A stretch of 17,436 nt of DNA from Flavobacteriales bacterium. GTDB taxonomy: Bacteria; Bacteroidota; Bacteroidia; NS11-12g; UBA955. The position numbers and the translations under genes are program-made. The notes beneath the pieces are model-generated. The model was not told where the DNA came from. It did no database searches and saw only the letters and a list, made by a program, of their open reading frames with translations. This document shows positions 13,219 to 17,436 of the stretch, piece after piece; within the stretch, counting starts at the first letter, position 1; each line of letters starts with the position of its first letter. Location: assembly GCA_947472115.1 (NCBI GenBank), contig CANIZU010000017.1, forward strand, positions 1-17,436. The letters are read 5' to 3'.

Positions 13219-13278
13219 ACTATCGATTTTCGAGATTAATACTGCGGATTTTCCGAGTTTAATCCCTAACTATTTGTA

Positions 13279-14667
13279 TTACAAGTGGATGCATTCGCCG
13301 TAAGCCAAGGCTACAGCTTCCATCACCGCTTCGCTCATCGTTGGGTGTGGGTGAATGCTCTTCAAAATCTCCAAACCAGTTGTCTCCAAGTTACGAGCAA
13401 CAACCGCTTCGATGATAATGTCAGTAACACCTTCGCCGACCATGTGACAGCCCAACCACTCGCCGTATTTCTTATCGAAGATTACCTTCACGAAACCGTC
13501 TTTGTGACCGCCTGCAGCCGCTTTTCCGCTCGCTGAGAATGGGAACTTGCCCACCATAATGTCGTATCCTTTTTCTTTCGCTTGTGCCTCAGTATATCCC
13601 ACACTTGCCACTTCTGGATGGGTGTAAGTACAACCTGGGATGTTTCCGTAGTTCAATGGGGCAGGGTGGTGACCGCAAATTGCTTCAACGCAAATAATGC
13701 CTTCCGCACTGGCTACGTGAGCCAACGCTGGACCCGGTACGATATCGCCAATGGCGTAAACACCAGGGGCTGATGTGCGATAGAAATCGTCGACAACCAC
13801 TTTTCCTTTATCCGCCTTGATGCCCATTTCTTCCAATCCCAAATTCTCTAGGTTGGTTTGAACACCGGCCGCGCTCAATACGATATCAGATTCCAAGGTA
13901 ACCTCACCGTTTTTGGTTTTCACGGTTACTTTGCAACGGTCTTTTTTGATTTCAACGGCTTCTACGCTGCTTTCTGTCAAAATTTCGATGCCACGCTTTT
14001 TGTATACCATCGCCATCGCCTTACTCACATCTTCGTCCTCGATTGGGAGGATGCGCGACATGAATTCTACGATAGTTACTTTGGTCCCGATGCTAGAATA
14101 GAAGTATGCGAACTCCATTCCGATAGCACCTGAGCCAATGATAATCAATTCTTTAGGCTGTTTTGGTAAAACCATCGCCTCGCGATAACCAATAACGTAT
14201 TTGCCGTCAATTTTGATGTTTGGCAATTCACGACTGCGTGAACCTGTAGCCAAAATGGTGTGGTCGGCCTCGATGATTTGGGCTTTTCCATCGTCACCAG
14301 TGACAGAGATTTTGCCTTTGCCGGCCAATTTCGCAGAACCTTTGATGACTTCGATTTTGTTCTTTTTCATCAAGAAAGCAATGCCCTTGCTCATACCGTC
14401 GGCAACACCTCGCGAACGTTTAATCATTCCGTCGAAATCGACTTTATGATCTTTTACCGTGATGCCATAATCTGCTGCATGGTTGATGTAGTCGAACACC
14501 TGCGCACTTTTCAGCAACGCTTTGGTTGGGATACAACCCCAGTTCAAACACACACCGCCTAGATCGGCTTTTTCAATGATGGCAACTTTCTTGCCCAATT
14601 GGGCGGCGCGAATGGCGGCTACATAACCTCCAGGACCGCTACCGATGACTGCAATATCGAATTTCAT
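13279..14667 (-). CDS. lpd: Dihydrolipoyl dehydrogenase
   Basis: 462 residues, normal length. Lpd reoxidises the dihydrolipoyl groups of the 2-oxoacid dehydrogenase complexes and the glycine cleavage system with NAD+. The FAD-binding GSGPGG (residues 9-14) is followed by the redox disulfide GGVCLNWGCIPTK (Cys40, Cys45), an NAD-binding IIGSGAIGMEFA, the second FAD segment VYAIGDIVPGPALAHVA, and the C-terminal dimerisation segment HPHPTMSEAVMEAV with the catalytic His-Glu pair. No E1, E2 or glycine-cleavage genes lie beside it. It follows prfC by 49 bases. A box TAtcTTCG (14701-14694) lies 26 bases before the ATG and might be its own promoter. Ended by a strong terminator. Confidence 0.97.
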   Translation of the reverse strand: MKFDIAVIGSGPGGYVAAIRAAQLGKKVAIIEKADLGGVCLNWGCIPTKALLKSAQVFDYINHAADYGITVKDHKVDFDGMIKRSRGVADGMSKGIAFLMKKNKIEVIKGSAKLAGKGKISVTGDDGKAQIIEADHTILATGSRSRELPNIKIDGKYVIGYREAMVLPKQPKELIIIGSGAIGMEFAYFYSSIGTKVTIVEFMSRILPIEDEDVSKAMAMVYKKRGIEILTESSVEAVEIKKDRCKVTVKTKNGEVTLESDIVLSAAGVQTNLENLGLEEMGIKADKGKVVVDDFYRTSAPGVYAIGDIVPGPALAHVASAEGIICVEAICGHHPAPLNYGNIPGCTYTHPEVASVGYTEAQAKEKGYDIMVGKFPFSASGKAAAGGHKDGFVKVIFDKKYGEWLGCHMVGEGVTDIIIEAVVARNLETTGLEILKSIHPHPTMSEAVMEAVALAYGECIHL

Positions 14668-14693
14668 AAATAGATGTTTCTTAAATGGTGACG

Positions 14694-14701
14694 CGAAGAT
14701 A
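14694..14701 (-). promoter_or_regulatory. Possible -7 box of lpd
   Basis: TAtcTTCG on the minus strand, one mismatch from TAnnTTTG, 26 bases before the lpd ATG in the short prfC-lpd gap. The same TTCG variant at a similar distance occurs before both barrel genes. No -33 element was seen, so read-through from prfC is an alternative. Confidence 0.3.
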
Positions 14702-14716
14702 ATAGTTTCATTTGAA

Positions 14717-16300
14717 TCACACTTTAAACTCGCTGGTTGTGTGAAAAGTAATATCCGGATATTTTTCCTCCGCCATTCTCAAGATAAATCCTGTCTCAGC
14801 TAAGAAAACGGGTTGATTGTCTTTGTCGTAGGCGATGTTGTTCTGTCGGTATTTCATAAAATCCTTCAAATCCGCTTCCGTTCCGCTCATCCAACAGGCC
14901 TTGTAAATACTGCGGGCTTCGAACCTACACTTGGCGCCGTATTCGTGTTCCAGACGATATTGAAGTACCTCGAATTGAAGTTCACCCACGGTGCCAACAA
15001 ATTTTCGATTGCCTAGCTCTTGGACAAACAACGATGCCAAACCTTCGTCGGTCAACTGCTGAATTCCCTTCTCCAACTGCTTGCTTTTCATTGGGTCGAT
15101 GTTGATCAATTCCTTGAAAATCTCTGGAGAAAAACTCGGAATTCCCTTGAAGATGAAGCTTTCGCCCTCGGTGAGGGTATCGCCGATTTTGAAGTTTCCG
15201 GTATCGTACAAACCAACGACATCACCTGGATAGGCATCCTCCATGACTTCTTTAGACTGGGCCAAAAAGAGATAGGGGTTTGCAAATTTCATCTGCTTTT
15301 CGAGGCGGACGTGTTTGAAGTTTTTATTGCGCTCAAACTTGCCGGAACAAACCCGTAAAAAGGCAATGCGATCGCGGTGTTTGGGGTCGAGGTTGGCGTG
15401 AATTTTAAATATAAACCCAGAAAATTTAGGCTCATTGGGTTCTACATCGCGTTTGGTGGTGGCTCTTGGCAGTGGGTTTGGCGCGATTTCGATAAAAGTA
15501 TCGAGCAGCTCTTGAATCCCAAAACTGTTCAGTGCCGATCCAAAGAAAACGGGGGCTGTTTTGCCTGCTAGGTAATCTTCGCTGGGGAGGTCTCCGTATA
15601 CGCCTTCTATAAGTTCGGCATCGTCGCGAAGCTTGCTCGCGTCTTTGGGATTGAGGATTTTATCGAGTTGGGTGTCAGCGAGGCCATTGATTTTAACGAC
15701 ATCATCGGCCTTTTTTGTTTTGCTACTTTCGAACAGATTTAGCGATTGGTTGTGGAGCAGGTAGACGCCTTTGAAGTCTTTTCCGCCGTTGATGGGCCAG
15801 CTCATGGGGTGCACGCCGATGTTGAGTTTGCCTTCTAATTCTTCGAGGAGGTCGAATGGGTCTTTGCCATCGCGGTCCATTTTGTTGACGAAAACAATCA
15901 CGGGGGTATTGCGCATGCGACACACTTCCATGAGTTTTTCGGTTTGTTCCTCCACGCCTTTTACGCAATCCACGACAAGGATTACGCTATCCACTGCTGT
16001 TAATGTACGATAGGTGTCTTCTGCGAAATCTTTGTGGCCGGGTGTGTCGAGGATGTTGACCCATTTGTTTTTGTAATGGAACGACATCACCGAGGTGGCC
16101 ACCGAGATACCTCTTTGTTTTTCAATTTCCATGAAATCGGAGGTGGTGGCTTTGGTGATTTTGTTGCTTTTTACCGCACCCGCAGTTTGGATTTGCCCAC
16201 CAAAGAGGAGGAATTTCTCGGTGAGGGTCGTTTTTCCGGCATCTGGGTGAGCGATGATAGCGAAGGTTTTGCGTTTTGCGATTTCGGATTCGAAGGCCAT
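14717..16300 (-). CDS. prfC: Peptide chain release factor 3 (RF3)
   Basis: 527 residues, close to the 529 of E. coli RF3. RF3 is the GTPase that releases RF1 and RF2 from the ribosome after peptide release. The G domain has AHPDAGKTT (G1, residues 17-25), the switch-I stretch around EKQRGISVATSV, DTPGHKDF (G3) and VNKMD (G4). It is distinguished from EF-G by the AHPDAGKTTLTEKFLLFGG start and the RF3-type sequence FMEIEKQRGISV. The C-terminal ends in GELQFEVLQYRLEHEYGA followed by the RF3 domain. The start is fixed by the -7 box eleven bases upstream. Divergent from typA, another translational GTPase gene, over a 108-base gap. Confidence 0.97.
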   Translation of the reverse strand: MAFESEIAKRKTFAIIAHPDAGKTTLTEKFLLFGGQIQTAGAVKSNKITKATTSDFMEIEKQRGISVATSVMSFHYKNKWVNILDTPGHKDFAEDTYRTLTAVDSVILVVDCVKGVEEQTEKLMEVCRMRNTPVIVFVNKMDRDGKDPFDLLEELEGKLNIGVHPMSWPINGGKDFKGVYLLHNQSLNLFESSKTKKADDVVKINGLADTQLDKILNPKDASKLRDDAELIEGVYGDLPSEDYLAGKTAPVFFGSALNSFGIQELLDTFIEIAPNPLPRATTKRDVEPNEPKFSGFIFKIHANLDPKHRDRIAFLRVCSGKFERNKNFKHVRLEKQMKFANPYLFLAQSKEVMEDAYPGDVVGLYDTGNFKIGDTLTEGESFIFKGIPSFSPEIFKELINIDPMKSKQLEKGIQQLTDEGLASLFVQELGNRKFVGTVGELQFEVLQYRLEHEYGAKCRFEARSIYKACWMSGTEADLKDFMKYRQNNIAYDKDNQPVFLAETGFILRMAEEKYPDITFHTTSEFKV

Positions 16301-16311
16301 AAATAAGGCTA

Positions 16312-16340
16312 CAAAGGTAGGGTAAAGGAGATTTCACAAA
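16312..16340 (-). promoter_or_regulatory. prfC promoter with both -33 and -7 boxes
   Basis: Minus strand: TTTG (16340-16337), 17 bases, then TAccTTTG (16319-16312), eleven bases before the ATG. This is the most complete match in the window to the Bacteroidota primary-sigma promoter (TTTG ... TAnnTTTG). The predicted leader is about eight bases, too short for a Shine-Dalgarno site. Confidence 0.72.
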
Positions 16341-16353
16341 AACAAAATCCACG

Positions 16354-16389
16354 TTTGTAGTGAGTTGTGGATTATTATACCGAAATTTG
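16354..16389 (+). promoter_or_regulatory. Probable typA promoter
   Basis: TTTG (16354-16357) and GAaaTTTG (16382-16389, one mismatch from TAnnTTTG) are separated by 24 bases, a little longer than usual. The box lies 19 bases before the ATG at 16409. It shares the 108-base gap with the prfC promoter in the opposite direction. Confidence 0.4.
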
Positions 16390-16408
16390 CGGACTTTTTA
16401 ACGGATAA

Positions 16409-17436
16409 ATGTCTACACCAATTAGAAACATCGCCATTATTGCTCACGTTGACCACGGTAAAACTACCTTGGTTGATAAAATGTTACACCAAGCTAGATT
16501 GTTTAGAGACAATCAAGAGGTTGGGGAGTTAATATTGGATAGCAACGACTTAGAGCGCGAGCGTGGTATCACCATTTTGGCGAAAAACGTAAGTGTTCAA
16601 TGGAAGGATACGAAAATCAATATTATCGATACTCCAGGTCACTCGGATTTTGGTGGTGAGGTTGAGCGTGTATTGAACATGGCCGACGGTGTTTTGTTGT
16701 TGGTGGATGCTTTTGAAGGTCCAATGCCACAGACACGTTTTGTATTGCAGAAGGCTTTGGCTTTGGGTAAGAAAGCAATTGTGGTTATCAACAAAGTAGA
16801 TAAGCCGAACTGCGATCCTGATAAGACGCATGACGATATTTTCGATTTGTTTTTCAACTTAGATGCAAACGAAGATCAGTTGGATTTCACCACTGTTTTT
16901 GGTTCAGGAAAGCATGGTTGGTTTGGTCCAGATTACAAAACGCCTACAGAAGATTTGACGTTCTTGATGGATACCATCTTGGAAATCATCCCAGCACCAG
17001 TTGTTAGAGAAGGTACTCCTCAGTTGCAGATTACCAGCTTGGATTACAGCAATTACACCGGTCGTATCGCAATTGGACGTTTACACAGAGGCAATATAAC
17101 AACCAATATGCCAGTGAGTTTGGTGAAGCGCGATGGTAAAATCGAAAAAACCCGCATCAAAGAATTGTTTGTATTTGATGGTTTGGGCAAGCGTAAAGTG
17201 GATAGTGTGAAATGTGGAGACATTTGCGCAATTACAGGAATCGAGAATTTTGAAATCGGCGATACCATTACAGATTTTGAAAGTCCAGAGGCGATGCCTT
17301 TGATGAAGATTGATGAACCTACCATGAGTATGTTGTTCACGATCAATAACAGTCCATTTTTTGGCAAAGAAGGTAAGTTTGTTACGAGTCAGAAAATTCG
17401 TGAGCGTTTGATGAAGGAGATGGAGAAGAATTTGGC
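16409..17436 (+). CDS. typA: Translational GTPase TypA/BipA, N-terminal part (continues past the right edge)
   Basis: About 342 residues are present, out of roughly 600 in the family. The start MSTPIRNIAIIAHVDHGKTT contains G1 (AHVDHGKTT, residues 12-20). It is followed by ERERGITILAKN (switch I), DTPGHSDFGGEVERVL (G3), VINKVDKP (G4), and the domain II segments LDYSNYTGRIAIGRLHRG and the TypA-specific TINNSPFFGKEGKFVTSQ. These identify TypA/BipA rather than EF-G or LepA. TypA is a ribosome-binding GTPase linked to large-subunit assembly at low temperature and stress responses. No stop codon occurs before the window edge. Divergent from prfC. Confidence 0.96.
   Translation, partial: MSTPIRNIAIIAHVDHGKTTLVDKMLHQARLFRDNQEVGELILDSNDLERERGITILAKNVSVQWKDTKINIIDTPGHSDFGGEVERVLNMADGVLLLVDAFEGPMPQTRFVLQKALALGKKAIVVINKVDKPNCDPDKTHDDIFDLFFNLDANEDQLDFTTVFGSGKHGWFGPDYKTPTEDLTFLMDTILEIIPAPVVREGTPQLQITSLDYSNYTGRIAIGRLHRGNITTNMPVSLVKRDGKIEKTRIKELFVFDGLGKRKVDSVKCGDICAITGIENFEIGDTITDFESPEAMPLMKIDEPTMSMLFTINNSPFFGKEGKFVTSQKIRERLMKEMEKNL

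Noticed and set aside
1..17436. CRISPR array, tRNA, rRNA, insertion sequence or integrase
   Set aside because: No regularly spaced repeats, cloverleaf-like genes, rRNA stretches or recombinase/transposase motifs were seen on either strand.

Overview
The window reads as chromosomal DNA of a member of the Bacteroidota (Flavobacteriia/Cytophagia-like; no closer placement is possible from the sequence alone). Evidence: a secreted protein with a type A type-IX-secretion C-terminal signal, PorT-like outer-membrane barrels, a DUF4271 gene joined to hemD, a THUMP-like-domain methyltransferase, YtxJ and MenD, and promoters of the Bacteroidota type (-7 box TAnnTTTG) in place of Shine-Dalgarno leaders. 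No tRNA, rRNA, CRISPR array, transposase or integrase was seen, and no gene-free stretch exceeds 300 bases.

Layout. Positions 1-2354: the 5' end of hemW (haem chaperone, minus) diverges from a DUF4271 membrane protein gene that is two bases from hemD, so this block concerns haem. Positions 2365-4545: a THUMP-like methyltransferase (minus) diverges from a tight operon of a 41-residue lipoprotein, YtxJ and a FlK-like hotdog thioesterase. The two divergent start codons overlap within a single CATG. Positions 4578-7899: smpB meets a T9SS-secreted protein tail to tail, followed by two outer-membrane barrel genes whose promoter regions look alike.

Positions 8007-10595: an accessory islet. It holds a LamG lipoprotein, a four-helix membrane protein, and a coupled pair made of a small glycine-zipper protein and a zeta-toxin-like kinase. 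It lies between the intact 3' end of menD (10542-10595) and a diverged direct copy of that end (8010-8063, 44 of 54 bases identical, 12 of 18 codons encoding the same residue). This looks like the footprint of an integration or duplication at the 3' end of menD and is the most unusual feature of the window.

Positions 10536-17436: conserved housekeeping genes: menD (menaquinone), a glyoxalase-II-like metallo-hydrolase, a clear intrinsic terminator, lpd, prfC (RF3), and the divergent 5' part of typA. At least five genes have a TAnnTTTG box only 4-11 bases before the start codon, which predicts leaderless or nearly leaderless mRNAs.
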